Shown here piece by piece: positions 28,579-37,922 of a stretch of DNA of 64,000 nucleotides. This DNA is from Chitinophaga rupis (GTDB lineage Bacteria; Bacteroidota; Bacteroidia; Chitinophagales; Chitinophagaceae). Numbering within the stretch: position 1 is the first letter of the stretch; the number at the start of each line of letters is the position of its first letter. The position numbers were made by a program, and so were the translations under genes. A model generated the notes under the pieces. That model was not told the origin of the DNA. It saw nothing but the letters and a program-made list of their open reading frames with translations, and did not search any database. Location of the stretch: the NCBI RefSeq assembly GCF_900109685.1, contig NZ_FOBB01000002.1, forward strand, positions 366,085 through 430,084, written 5' to 3'.

Positions 28579-31500
28579 TTAACTTTTTACATCTGTTTTT
28601 CTAATTCTTACATCATCCGCCAGCCCTTTGCTGCAATCATCTTTACATACACCGCAGGGTTGCAGGGTATTGAGCACATCTACCAAAGGATTTACCTTTT
28701 CATAGCTGGGCAGCTCTGTTTGCGCCATTTCCTGCAGCCAGTCATAATACACTTTTTCAAAGCGCTGCATTTCATTGATGCCTATCCATACCACGCGGGT
28801 ATATACATGTGCGGGTGATTCCGTTTGCACTGTTTTTTCCACCAGGTTGCGGAAAGTAGCATCGCGGAAACGTTTGGGCCAGCAGGGGAATACTACCGTG
28901 GTGCGGAAGGAGTAAGGATCCTCGTTATTATCACAGGGGTCTGCAGCGCAGTACAGGTCCAGCTGGAAGCTGAAGTAGATGATGAGCTGCGCTATTTCTT
29001 TTTCAATATCATCCGCTACATCCGGCGCACCGGGTTGTTTGGATTTTTGATTGAAGATAAAGCTGCTTTGCGCCAGCACTATGTCCTTATCGCCATGAAT
29101 AATGAAACTGTATTTCAGCTTGGCCGGGTCTTCTTCACCATTGGATACAATGGTATAGTTCACCCTTTCTGATCCATACTCCTGCAGGTCCTTTACGCGT
29201 TTTGCCAGGTTCTCATACCGGCGGAACTTTAATGGAACGGGTGCAGTACCATCTGCAAATGCCTCCTGGAACAGGAACGACTGATCGCCTATGCTGGGGT
29301 TCACATTTTTGCGGATGTATTCCAGCACCCAGGGCAGGTTATCAAAACATTTTTCAGCGGGTATGTGGTACAATCTTTTACGGTAAGGCGGCACCTCTGT
29401 GTTTTGTCCCAGGCCAATGCCCAGGTCACAGGTGTCCAGGCAAATATCCAGCATGCCGGGTAGTATGGGGTTGCCCACTTCATCCAGTGCGCCATCAAAA
29501 CGGGGGCGTAGCAGCAGGTGCTCTACCAGGTGCATGCCTTCGTCGTTATTCAGCGTGTCCATTACATGCTGCAGGCGTTTAAAGGCTTTATCACGGTCTT
29601 CGCTCTTATCAAATTTTTCGCCGGTGGCAATGGCAAGCGCTATCTCAGGGTCTGTTCCATCCCACAGCTCATACCAGAAGGTGCCTATCTGCCCGGCAGA
29701 TTTGCGGCTGCGCTGGCGCAGCTCATCATGGAAATGGAAGCTGTGCCGGTCGTCTGCAAACTCCAGCAGCTCGCTGATAAGGGACTCTGTGCAGCAGCCG
29801 TCTGCTACTTCAATACTGGTAAGCAGCACGGTTTCTTTATTGTCTGGGTCCACCAGCTTGATCACATTCACATTCTGGCCTTTTTTATTCTTTTTCCAGA
29901 CCTGTGTTTTGGTTTTTTCGTCGGTTTCCATCACCGGCTCTACTATGATGTAATCCGGCGCCAGCGTTCTGCGCATGGCATTACGGAAACCTAAGAGGCG
30001 GCTTACCCTTCTCTCTGTTCCGGAAACATTAGGGGTATCCCAGATATCGTTTTGTGCGTAGTTATAACCTTTGCCACGGTTGGTGCTGATCTGGTAGTAC
30101 TCGCCATCCTTTAGGATGCGGATCTTGTCCTGGATCATGCGCTCCTTTATTTTATAGGGCGTAAGCCAGGTGCTGATGTTCTCATACTCACTTAAGTCTT
30201 CACTGAAGCGGGCCAGCATATGATCCAGGAAATGATTGCGGCGATCCTGGAAAATTTTAGGTGTTTCCACCAGGCTTTGGATGACGTGGGTAAATTCTTT
30301 CAGCACCTGTTCCCAGGGATTGGGTGCGCCGTGATCTACCACCAGGTCTTTAAGGTCCTCTATTTCCGTGAGGGCACGGGTAAAATAGGTGTACTTAATG
30401 GTATCGTCAAAAGTGAACAGGTCGCGGAGATGGTTCAGCTGCACCAGGTAATCTGCCAGGATCTGCTCAAAGAACATCAAATAACCTTTCAGCTGCAGGG
30501 CTTGGGTGCGGCGCTTTTCATCAGCGTCATTAGGCAGTCCTGCGCGGTCGCTTACACCGTAGCACATGGGCAGGGAGTAGGTTACCGGGTAATAATCTTC
30601 CAGCTCCATGTTCTCGCCAAGCGGTATGGGCAGGTCTACGGTATGGCCTTCCAGCTTGTACTTGCGTTCCAGCACTTTCAGGTCGTTGAACAGCTTCAGC
30701 ATTCTTTCCGGCCGGCGGTCAGCAGGGCGCCCGGTATAATAGGTAAGCAGCTCCCTTTCCTTGCAGAAAATGATCTGCGACATGTTTGGTTGTATCCGGG
30801 CTACCTTGCGCTGTTCCCGCAGGAAGTTCAGCCACTGGTAGAAGAAGTTCTTATCGGGGTCTGCATCACCGGTTCCGCTGCCACTGGAAAGGTGCAGGTA
30901 GGTAATGGCTTTAATGCCTTTGATGTCGGCTATTTCGTTGATAATGTCCGACAGCCGGATGTCGCGGAAAAAATCTGTTGCTTCCAGCTCTACATCGTCT
31001 ATAAACCCGTGCTTAAGGGCCGGGCCTTCAAATATTTCATCTATCAGGTAACCTCTTTCCTGCATTTGCGGGATGGTATGAAAGGGTACGGATGGGGTGA
31101 AGTATTTGTAAATGATGAAGAACATTTGGGCCAGCACCTGGTCAGGATCGGCATATTCCTCTAATGCTACGGATGCCATGATGCCAAAATCCTCGTACTC
31201 CACGCCATTAATGCTCAGAAAATCTTCGCATAAATTGCGGTGGCGGCTAAGGCGGTCCAGCACCAGCTGCCGTACTTCTTCCCGCTGGTCGGCCTGCAGC
31301 ACATCTTCTTCATACTCTACCATTACATTGTACAGCCCTTCAAACTCAATGATCTTGGAGGGGAGTACGTTGTTGTTAGGGGAAAGATATTCCAGCAGCG
31401 TATTGAGCGCCGTTGTTTTTTTGTCAATATGTTTTACCTGGTCCTGCAGCTGTTCCCGTTCTGCAATAAGCGCGGCCCTTTTGGTGGGATCAATGTCCGG

Positions 31501-32118
31501 CATGTCTATCTGCGTGGTCAGGTCGGCGATCTTTGTTTCAGCAGCTGTTCTTGCGGCGGTTAACTTTTGCAGCAGGGCATTAATGTCCTGTGTTTTGGTG
31601 TTACGGTAAGCGCCCACCTGGTCAGTGGTAAGTGATTCCAGGCCCAGCCTGCCATAGCAGATTTTTTCATCCGCATCATCGCAGCTGCAGCCGGCTTCCT
31701 CCCGGATCTCTGCATCATTATAATCTATCCACACCGGTACTTCATAATCTTTGCTGGTTTCTATCCAGGCATTGCGCACGCCTTTAATGTCGATCACCAG
31801 CTTGCGGTAATCGTTAATAGTAAGCGCGTTGTTATGCAGTATTTGCCGGGCGGTGTAAAAGATCTGCTTCCAGGTATCGTTATTCAGCTGCTCCGGCGCC
31901 AGCAGGTCTTTAATATCAAAGTCCGTGCGGTAAGAGAGGTCCGTAATGGCGTAGCAAACTGCTTCCAGTATTGAGATGCCGGGGTCTGAATTATTATAAT
32001 CCGTCCAGATATCGCTGCCCAGTTTTGAAATGTATTGTATGCCTTTGTCGCGTAACGCTGGATAATCTTCTGCGGGCAGCAGCGGATTGGATTTTATTAA
32101 ATTAACTGGCTCTTGCAT
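28579..32118 (-). CDS. eCIS baseplate wedge protein (Pvc12-like)
   Basis: This 1,179-residue protein opens with a region resembling phage baseplate wedge proteins (SDIWTDYNNSDPGISILEAVCYAITDLSYRTDF, named here as residues about 33-66). It contains a probable coiled coil at about 180-245 (LLQKLTAARTAAETKIADL). It should form the outer wedge of the baseplate together with the next protein, matching Pvc12 by size and position. Cys clusters occur at about 143 (CSCDD), 765 (GCCTE) and near the C-terminus (CGVCKDDC), which could bind metal. It is separated from the Pvc11-like gene by 20 bp. Assignment is by gene order and general family features. Confidence 0.82.
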   Translation of the reverse strand: MQEPVNLIKSNPLLPAEDYPALRDKGIQYISKLGSDIWTDYNNSDPGISILEAVCYAITDLSYRTDFDIKDLLAPEQLNNDTWKQIFYTARQILHNNALTINDYRKLVIDIKGVRNAWIETSKDYEVPVWIDYNDAEIREEAGCSCDDADEKICYGRLGLESLTTDQVGAYRNTKTQDINALLQKLTAARTAAETKIADLTTQIDMPDIDPTKRAALIAEREQLQDQVKHIDKKTTALNTLLEYLSPNNNVLPSKIIEFEGLYNVMVEYEEDVLQADQREEVRQLVLDRLSRHRNLCEDFLSINGVEYEDFGIMASVALEEYADPDQVLAQMFFIIYKYFTPSVPFHTIPQMQERGYLIDEIFEGPALKHGFIDDVELEATDFFRDIRLSDIINEIADIKGIKAITYLHLSSGSGTGDADPDKNFFYQWLNFLREQRKVARIQPNMSQIIFCKERELLTYYTGRPADRRPERMLKLFNDLKVLERKYKLEGHTVDLPIPLGENMELEDYYPVTYSLPMCYGVSDRAGLPNDADEKRRTQALQLKGYLMFFEQILADYLVQLNHLRDLFTFDDTIKYTYFTRALTEIEDLKDLVVDHGAPNPWEQVLKEFTHVIQSLVETPKIFQDRRNHFLDHMLARFSEDLSEYENISTWLTPYKIKERMIQDKIRILKDGEYYQISTNRGKGYNYAQNDIWDTPNVSGTERRVSRLLGFRNAMRRTLAPDYIIVEPVMETDEKTKTQVWKKNKKGQNVNVIKLVDPDNKETVLLTSIEVADGCCTESLISELLEFADDRHSFHFHDELRQRSRKSAGQIGTFWYELWDGTDPEIALAIATGEKFDKSEDRDKAFKRLQHVMDTLNNDEGMHLVEHLLLRPRFDGALDEVGNPILPGMLDICLDTCDLGIGLGQNTEVPPYRKRLYHIPAEKCFDNLPWVLEYIRKNVNPSIGDQSFLFQEAFADGTAPVPLKFRRYENLAKRVKDLQEYGSERVNYTIVSNGEEDPAKLKYSFIIHGDKDIVLAQSSFIFNQKSKQPGAPDVADDIEKEIAQLIIYFSFQLDLYCAADPCDNNEDPYSFRTTVVFPCWPKRFRDATFRNLVEKTVQTESPAHVYTRVVWIGINEMQRFEKVYYDWLQEMAQTELPSYEKVNPLVDVLNTLQPCGVCKDDCSKGLADDVRIRKTDVKS

Positions 32119-32138
32119 GTCAGCTTATTTTATGGGGA

Positions 32139-35100
32139 TCATTTGGGGTTCTTCTTGTCTGTTTTCTTTTTAGTGCCGGTTAGCTTCAGCGGCGCTGCAG
32201 GCGCTTTTTCAGGCGCAGCCGGTTTATCGGTAGCTGGTTTAGCTGGGGGAATGGTATCTTTTGCTGCTGGATTTACCGTTGGACTGGCCGGTGCTGTTTT
32301 ATCTGTTACAGGGGTATCCACCGCCGGCTTGGTGGCAGCTGCTTTTACAGCGGCTGCTTTCTCCGCGGCTAACTTATCGGCTGCAGCTTTATCAGCGGTG
32401 GCTTTTTCTGCTGCTGCTTTCTCCGCGGCAAGTTTATCTGCGGTCGTTTTTTCAGCAGCAACTTTCCCGGCGGCCAGCTTTTCGGCTGCAGCTTTATCAG
32501 CGATTGCTTTTTCTGCAGTTGCTTTCTCCGTAGCAAGTTTATCTGCCGCAGCTTTTTCAGCAGTTGCTTTTTCTACAGCTAACTTGTCTGCAGCCAATTT
32601 ATCGGCAGCGATTTTATCAGCGGCTGCTTTCTCCGCTGCGGTTTTTTCGGTCACCGTTGCTTTACCCGGGGCGGTGCTTACCGGTGGTTTGGTATCTGTT
32701 GCAGGTTTGGGCGGTACCGGGTCTGTAGCCTGGGGCGTGCGCGGAACATTGGCTACGGGGCCGGGGACCGGCGTTCTTGTGGCCACTCTTTGCTCGCAGC
32801 GCGATGGTTTAACCGGCTCTTCGTAAGGTATAATAATATGTTTGGGTACTGATACCAGTATGGAGCGCGGGGTAGAGGGCTGCGCTACTACCACGCCGAT
32901 AAAGTTCAGCTGGTCCTGCAGCAGGCGTTCTACATCATCACAGCCAGTTAGCTGGTTCAGCACTTCCGGCATGTCGTTATCTCCCTGATCGTCATTGTCA
33001 TTCTCATCATCTGTTTTCGGAGGGCAGCATTCATCCTTACATACAAACAGCAGGAAGTCGGTAATGAAATCTACATACGGCCTTTCTTCAATGAAATTTA
33101 CAATGGAAGATGCGTAGATCTTTTGCCCGAACTTCACATCTGCGTTTTCATCAAAGGCCCAGGGGGTCAGGAACTGCACCAGCTCCTCATTCAGCTTTTT
33201 CAGGAAATAGCCTTTATCTGTACCGGATACAAATTTTACACGGAAAAAGGTGAGCACCTGCTCATACAGCGGGTTACGTGCCCTGATCTGTACAAAGGGC
33301 GAGCTGCGCTTTTTCAGGTAGGCTTCAATATCCAGCAGGGTGCGGCGGCTTGTTTTAGGCTGCAGCGGGTTAATGGCATTCCGGTTCTTCAGGTTTGCTA
33401 TTGCCACCAGCAGCACGTGGCCCGGCGCTATCTGCGGACCGCAGCAGGTAGTTTCTCCATTACCGTCTGAATTTACTTCCGTATGTTCCCTGCACAGGCA
33501 ATTAGGATCTGTATGCGGAATACATTTCACTTTGTAAATGCTGGGGAAACGGTCCAGCACCAGGTGCTCATAATCCCAGGCATTAATGGCGCGTGCCTTA
33601 TGACGCAGGCGTTCACTTACGCGGGTATAAAATTCCTTGCCTACCTCTGCATGCTTTCCATCAAAAGAGGCAAAGGGCTGTGATACTTTACTTACTTCTG
33701 CCACCTTTACCGACAGCTTGCTGATGCTGCCTGCAGGCAGCGCATTGTCGAAATGCGAAGGGGCGTTCCCGTTATCATCAAATACTACTTCTACGGCCTG
33801 TGCCACTACGTCCACCAGCATGGGGAAGCGGTCGGCATGCGCGGTTACGCTGGCGCAAAACCAGTGCAGACCGCCGGTAATAATGGTGTTGTTATTGGTA
33901 GCATCTTCCGGTACATCTATTTTAATAATGCCGGTGGTCTGAAAATCGAAAGTACCGTCAAACACAATGGCTTCGCCTCTCAGCGGGCGCCATTCATTGT
34001 TGCTCAGGTATGACCAGTGCACCGGCGGCGGATCATTTTCTTCATCCTTAGCCGTGCCTTCTGCAAACTGGAACAGGAGGGACAGCGTTTGCAGGGGTTG
34101 TAATTTTTCCAGCCCTATGAATAACATGCCTTCTTCCTGGATATCGCCGGAGTATTGGTTCAGCTGTGTGCCGGTATCAATACCGCTGGCGCTCAGTAAT
34201 AATTGCGCTAAGTACCGGTCGCTGGCGCTGCGGGCCAAAGCTTTGGATTTGGCTTTTGTGATGGCAGCACCTGCCGGCTGTGGCTTGCCATCTGCATTCA
34301 GCGTGGGTTTGGTGGCTAAGCCGGCTGAGGTATCTATTGTGCCATTACTATCCGTTTGCTGATCGTATTGGCTGTAGGGGCTTGTCCAGGTGAACTGCGG
34401 CAGTAAGGATCCTTTTGCATCTACCAGCAGATCGGCTGTTTTACGGCCAAAACGGGAAGGCAGCTGCTTAATGGGGATCACCACATCATTAAGCTGGGTG
34501 AAAGATTTTATACCACTATTATTGTTTGCGGTGAGATCTATTTCCACTGCACCAAAAGGATATACGTGGAAGAACTGGTCGGTGCCAGCTTCCAGCGCTG
34601 CCAGCTCTGAGTAATAGCTCAGCGAAACTTCTTTGATCTTAAAGAAGGCTGCGTAGGCGGCTGATCGCTGGAAAAAGTTATCGCTGTTAGGATCAATGAA
34701 AAAAGTATTTTCTACCTGCAAAAACCCTTTGGGTGTTTTCCCATTTTCAAAAATAGTGGGGTACACCAGGGGGGCCCGTACCGTAGTAATGGGTGTAGAA
34801 GGCTGGCTGCCCTGCAGATCACCGCCTGTGTTCAGGATATTATACGTCAGCTCGTTTTCATCAAACCGCGGACCGATGAAACTTTCACCGGATAAATACA
34901 GCCACTGTTTGCTCTGCAGCAGGCTTACCCTGTATTTTACCATGTTTTCATTTATATCCAAAGCGTTGCTGTCGTTCACATGGCGGATGTTCAGCGAGAG
35001 CTTTTCCAGCGGTTTGTTAAACACTTCATTGCTGCCAACATAAAAGGTGCTGCCCGTTTTAGGATAAGCGGTGAAGGGATCAAACGGTTTGCCGGGTGTA

Positions 35101-36971
35101 AGCAGGCCATCATCATTTTGCAGCGTCAGCACTTTTAACCCGTCAAAATTGGCAAAGGTGTCCTTTGCAAAAGCAGCGGCTGTAACACTCGTTGCAGCTG
35201 TATTGGCAGCGGCAATGCCTATGACAGGTATATGGTTGATGGACCCTACCCGTACATTAATAGACAGGTCAGTGTAGGAAAGATGTTTAAAGCGGTCGGC
35301 GGTTATGCCTATATCCGGTCCTACCATCAGCTGCATTACCGGGTAAGCCGTGTTATAGGTACGGCCTGCGTGCAGCTTGGCATCAAAAGGTATCACGCCT
35401 TTTTCTGCAATGGGCAGGAAAATATAAATGCGGTTTGGTTCGCTTGACCCGCTATAGATGCAGGAGCCTAATTCATCCTCATTATTAAACATATCATCGG
35501 AATACAATTTGGCAAATTGTGCTGCCGTGATAGTTTGAGTTATTTTTAACCAGCCTTCTTCACCGGTAAGCCATATCTCCGCCTGGCCTGCATCAAACAG
35601 CTCTTTAATGCCGTTGCTTTGCAGGGTTATCAGCCGGTTACCGCCCTGCAGCAGCAGCTGCGGCGATGCAATGGCAAAACCAATAGCGGTTTCATTGCGG
35701 GTGTTTATTTCATCGTTAATAATATCCAGCGCTTCGCAGATATTAGCGGCTGCACCGGGATGATTGCTGCCTTTGCCAAAAGTGCTCCACTTAGGATAGG
35801 GGTCTGTGAATGGAGTACCGTATCCATCCAGTGAATTGGCTACCGGGCGCGCATACAGGGTGGCTATATTCTTGCTTTCTTCGGCTGCTTCCAGCGGCAG
35901 CTTTTCAATGAACAGCGTTTTCAACTCTTTCACCTTGGCCTGATTCACTACCAGGGCACCGTCTGTTTTATATACCTGGTCTTTACCCCAAACATCCTTA
36001 CCTGCATCCAGGGCGGTGCCTGGCGCCAGGTCATAGGCAGCTACATCTTTGGCCAGCTCAAATACTATAAAGGCACGGTCCGGGATAGCCGGTTTTTCCG
36101 TGAGCTGTAATACCTCGCGGTAATAGAAATCCAGCACACGGCCGGTGAGGGTGTTCATCTGGTCCTGCGCTAAACGGAACAGCTGCAGGAATGCAATGAA
36201 CAGTGCCATATGCGGCTGGTGGGCCGGGTATTGCTCCATAGCATATTGCAGGTAGCTTTCAGAGCTCTCTACCAGCTGGTTCATTACACCATAAAAGCTC
36301 AGGAAAATGGAATCTACGAACAGGGCGGCAAAGCGGATCTTATCTTCCGGCGTAGCGCCTTCATAAATGCTGATATCTGCATCCACCGGGTCATTCACCT
36401 TCCACACATCATCATTTTCAATGGGAGTAAAGTCCAGCGTAAAAGCATTCTTGGCATCTACCAGCTTAAAACCTTCTTCATAGGCTATCATCTTCTTCAC
36501 CTGCTCCTGCAGGCTGGATTGAATGGCCAGGTTCAGATCCACATACAGCGGGTTTTGCGGAATGGCCAGTGAATACCAGCGGTCCAGCCTTGCCAGCATG
36601 CCCAGTATGGGGTCAAACAAATTCGCATAGGTTTGCCCGGTAGGCTTCAGATCCAGCTTAGCGCGGTTCTCCTCGTAATCCTTTTTGATCTGCGCCAGGT
36701 CTATGGTGCCAATGGAGGCGGCAATCACCGCCATATCGCGCCGGAAAAATTCACGCCAGCTCACCTGTGCGGGCGGTGTATCATCTTCAACCTGACTTCC
36801 GGGAATATCATAGAACCGGATCTGTGCGGCATATCTTTTTGCAAATACCAGCAGGTCTTCAAAACTGCGGCCATCCACCGGTGCATAACCGGGGTCCAGC
36901 GCTTTCAGGTAGCGGCCCAATTGGCCCGACCCGTCGCGGTTAATAGTGGTATGACAATGACAATTACTCAT
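32139..36971 (-). CDS. Giant eCIS baseplate J/gp6-like protein with Ala/Lys/Glu-rich tail (Pvc11-like)
   Basis: This 1,610-residue protein starts with a Cys/His motif (CHCH). The middle is baseplate-like. The region at about 1225-1320 (RNPLYEQVLTFFRVKFV, YFLKKLNEELVQFL, then IVNFIEERPYVDFI) fits the C-terminal part of baseplate J/gp47 proteins. Cys clusters lie nearby (CLCRE, TCCGP, CKDECC). The last 230 residues are low complexity: a Pro/Thr stretch, then about 20 imperfect AEKAAADKL-type units, then a Pro/Lys-rich end. The tail is predicted helical, like TolA-type rods, and is not part of the canonical Pvc11 fold. It may project from the baseplate. The base call rests on the J-like region, size and order. 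Confidence 0.82.
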   Translation of the reverse strand: MSNCHCHTTINRDGSGQLGRYLKALDPGYAPVDGRSFEDLLVFAKRYAAQIRFYDIPGSQVEDDTPPAQVSWREFFRRDMAVIAASIGTIDLAQIKKDYEENRAKLDLKPTGQTYANLFDPILGMLARLDRWYSLAIPQNPLYVDLNLAIQSSLQEQVKKMIAYEEGFKLVDAKNAFTLDFTPIENDDVWKVNDPVDADISIYEGATPEDKIRFAALFVDSIFLSFYGVMNQLVESSESYLQYAMEQYPAHQPHMALFIAFLQLFRLAQDQMNTLTGRVLDFYYREVLQLTEKPAIPDRAFIVFELAKDVAAYDLAPGTALDAGKDVWGKDQVYKTDGALVVNQAKVKELKTLFIEKLPLEAAEESKNIATLYARPVANSLDGYGTPFTDPYPKWSTFGKGSNHPGAAANICEALDIINDEINTRNETAIGFAIASPQLLLQGGNRLITLQSNGIKELFDAGQAEIWLTGEEGWLKITQTITAAQFAKLYSDDMFNNEDELGSCIYSGSSEPNRIYIFLPIAEKGVIPFDAKLHAGRTYNTAYPVMQLMVGPDIGITADRFKHLSYTDLSINVRVGSINHIPVIGIAAANTAATSVTAAAFAKDTFANFDGLKVLTLQNDDGLLTPGKPFDPFTAYPKTGSTFYVGSNEVFNKPLEKLSLNIRHVNDSNALDINENMVKYRVSLLQSKQWLYLSGESFIGPRFDENELTYNILNTGGDLQGSQPSTPITTVRAPLVYPTIFENGKTPKGFLQVENTFFIDPNSDNFFQRSAAYAAFFKIKEVSLSYYSELAALEAGTDQFFHVYPFGAVEIDLTANNNSGIKSFTQLNDVVIPIKQLPSRFGRKTADLLVDAKGSLLPQFTWTSPYSQYDQQTDSNGTIDTSAGLATKPTLNADGKPQPAGAAITKAKSKALARSASDRYLAQLLLSASGIDTGTQLNQYSGDIQEEGMLFIGLEKLQPLQTLSLLFQFAEGTAKDEENDPPPVHWSYLSNNEWRPLRGEAIVFDGTFDFQTTGIIKIDVPEDATNNNTIITGGLHWFCASVTAHADRFPMLVDVVAQAVEVVFDDNGNAPSHFDNALPAGSISKLSVKVAEVSKVSQPFASFDGKHAEVGKEFYTRVSERLRHKARAINAWDYEHLVLDRFPSIYKVKCIPHTDPNCLCREHTEVNSDGNGETTCCGPQIAPGHVLLVAIANLKNRNAINPLQPKTSRRTLLDIEAYLKKRSSPFVQIRARNPLYEQVLTFFRVKFVSGTDKGYFLKKLNEELVQFLTPWAFDENADVKFGQKIYASSIVNFIEERPYVDFITDFLLFVCKDECCPPKTDDENDNDDQGDNDMPEVLNQLTGCDDVERLLQDQLNFIGVVVAQPSTPRSILVSVPKHIIIPYEEPVKPSRCEQRVATRTPVPGPVANVPRTPQATDPVPPKPATDTKPPVSTAPGKATVTEKTAAEKAAADKIAADKLAADKLAVEKATAEKAAADKLATEKATAEKAIADKAAAEKLAAGKVAAEKTTADKLAAEKAAAEKATADKAAADKLAAEKAAAVKAAATKPAVDTPVTDKTAPASPTVNPAAKDTIPPAKPATDKPAAPEKAPAAPLKLTGTKKKTDKKNPK
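32330..32665. repeat. Degenerate 9-15-residue coding repeats (AEKAAADKL type)
   Basis: Inside the 3' end of the Pvc11-like gene, short in-frame units built from GCTTTNTCNGC- and AACTTATC-like words encode AEKAAADKLA variants. Copies are imperfect but share long DNA matches, so slippage or recombination could change tail length. Confidence 0.75.
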
Positions 36972-37030
36972 CGGAACGTCATAATTAATTTATTGATGAA
37001 TAGCGTAGCCAAACAGTGTCTGGCCCTGCG

Positions 37031-37459
37031 TTATACAGGCTTTGCCGTTTCAATGTTCGTAGCTTCGTTGATGTAGAAGGGGAATACGTAATTGTAACGG
37101 GTATTGGTAGTGATAATACTGTATTCAATGTCGATCTCCAGCCGTCCTTCTGCCTGGAAGGCGGTAGAGGTAAGGTTCTCCACAATGATCCTGGGCTCAT
37201 GGTAAATGAGCGCTTCCCGTACTATTTTTTCTATCATGGCAATGGTGGGTACGTTCAGCGGATCAAATACGTGGGGTTGCAGGTTGCAGCCAAAGGTGGG
37301 CAGCATTACCCGCTCACCGGTAATGGTGGAAAGGATGATCTGTATGCTGCTGCGCACATCTGCTTCTTCAACCAGCATTTCAGGGCCGTTCCATTCCCTG
37401 CGGAAAGTGGGCGGAAAGCTCCAGCCCGTTCCTAAAAAAGATCTGTCTGTATTTTCCAT
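37031..37459 (-). CDS. gp25-like baseplate protein (Pvc9-like)
   Basis: This 142-residue protein matches the GPW/gp25 family: FLGTGWSFPPTF at the start, then VRSSIQIILSTITGERVMLPTFGCNL (landmark region, residues about 35-60), DPLNVPTIAMIEKIVREAL and a C-terminal IDIEYSI strand. gp25 joins the baseplate wedges to the sheath. The EPR-type motif usual in sheath initiation is present as HEPRIIVENL. It is 59 bp upstream of the giant Pvc11-like gene and 32 bp after the PAAR gene. Confidence 0.92.
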   Translation of the reverse strand: MENTDRSFLGTGWSFPPTFRREWNGPEMLVEEADVRSSIQIILSTITGERVMLPTFGCNLQPHVFDPLNVPTIAMIEKIVREALIYHEPRIIVENLTSTAFQAEGRLEIDIEYSIITTNTRYNYVFPFYINEATNIETAKPV

Positions 37460-37491
37460 GATGTTGTGGTTAGTAGTTGTTATAAAAAAGA

Positions 37492-37785
37492 TCAGCCGCC
37501 TATCACCACTGTGGGAAAGCCGGCGGCTATTTGTCCGCCATGCGAGGTCATATCGCCCTGGCGCGCGGCTTGTTGTCCGCCAATCAGCACTGTGCTGGAT
37601 CCCGCCGTAATGCTATCCGGCGGGCCGGCGCATACACACTGTCCGCCGACTACAGCGGCCGGCTGTCCGCCAATGAGCACTGTAGGCACACCGGCCGGCA
37701 TAATGGGCCCGCCGGTATGCGGACTGCCGTTGGGGTTTGCCATGGGGCAGGTGTGGTTGTCGGTTACTCTGGCTGCTGCGGGCAT
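37492..37785 (-). CDS. PAAR-like spike-tip protein (Pvc10-like)
   Basis: This is a 97-residue PAAR-repeat protein with MPAAARVTD, DNHTCP, GGPIMPAGVPTVLIGGQPAA, and the repeats STVLIGGQQAARQGD and FPTVVIGG. His and Cys residues (HTCP, SHGG, CVC) are placed as in zinc-binding PAAR tips. It sharpens the VgrG-like spike that pierces the target membrane. It lies directly downstream of the spike gene, with gp25 after it; in PVC the order of these two is reversed. Confidence 0.93.
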   Translation of the reverse strand: MPAAARVTDNHTCPMANPNGSPHTGGPIMPAGVPTVLIGGQPAAVVGGQCVCAGPPDSITAGSSTVLIGGQQAARQGDMTSHGGQIAAGFPTVVIGG

Positions 37786-37789
37786 ATTA

Positions 37790-37814
37790 TTTTAATTACG
37801 AATTATCAATTACG
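37790..37814. repeat. 25-bp dispersed repeat, copy A
   Basis: This segment (contains AATTACGAATTATCAATTAC) occurs as its exact reverse complement at 49357-49381. It lies in the 137-bp AT-rich gap between the PAAR and spike genes, which also holds a second partial copy (GATTACGAATTATG). Confidence 0.9.
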
Positions 37815-37922
37815 GATTACGAATTATGTACTGCGTTATTCAGAGACTTTGCCTGTAAGCACTTACATCCTGTTTTACTTGGGGCATCTCATCCATGATT
37901 ATTAATTATTCATTTTTCATTA

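Noticed and set aside
30220..31164. Plus-strand frame of 314 residues antisense to the Pvc12-like gene
   Set aside because: It is long only because of codon bias on the other strand. It has no domain and interrupts a continuous operon.
32113..32826. Plus-strand Ala/Ser/Phe-rich frame opposite the Pvc11-like tail
   Set aside because: It is the complement of the AEKAAADKL repeats. Its apparent membrane-like composition is an artefact of that repeat.
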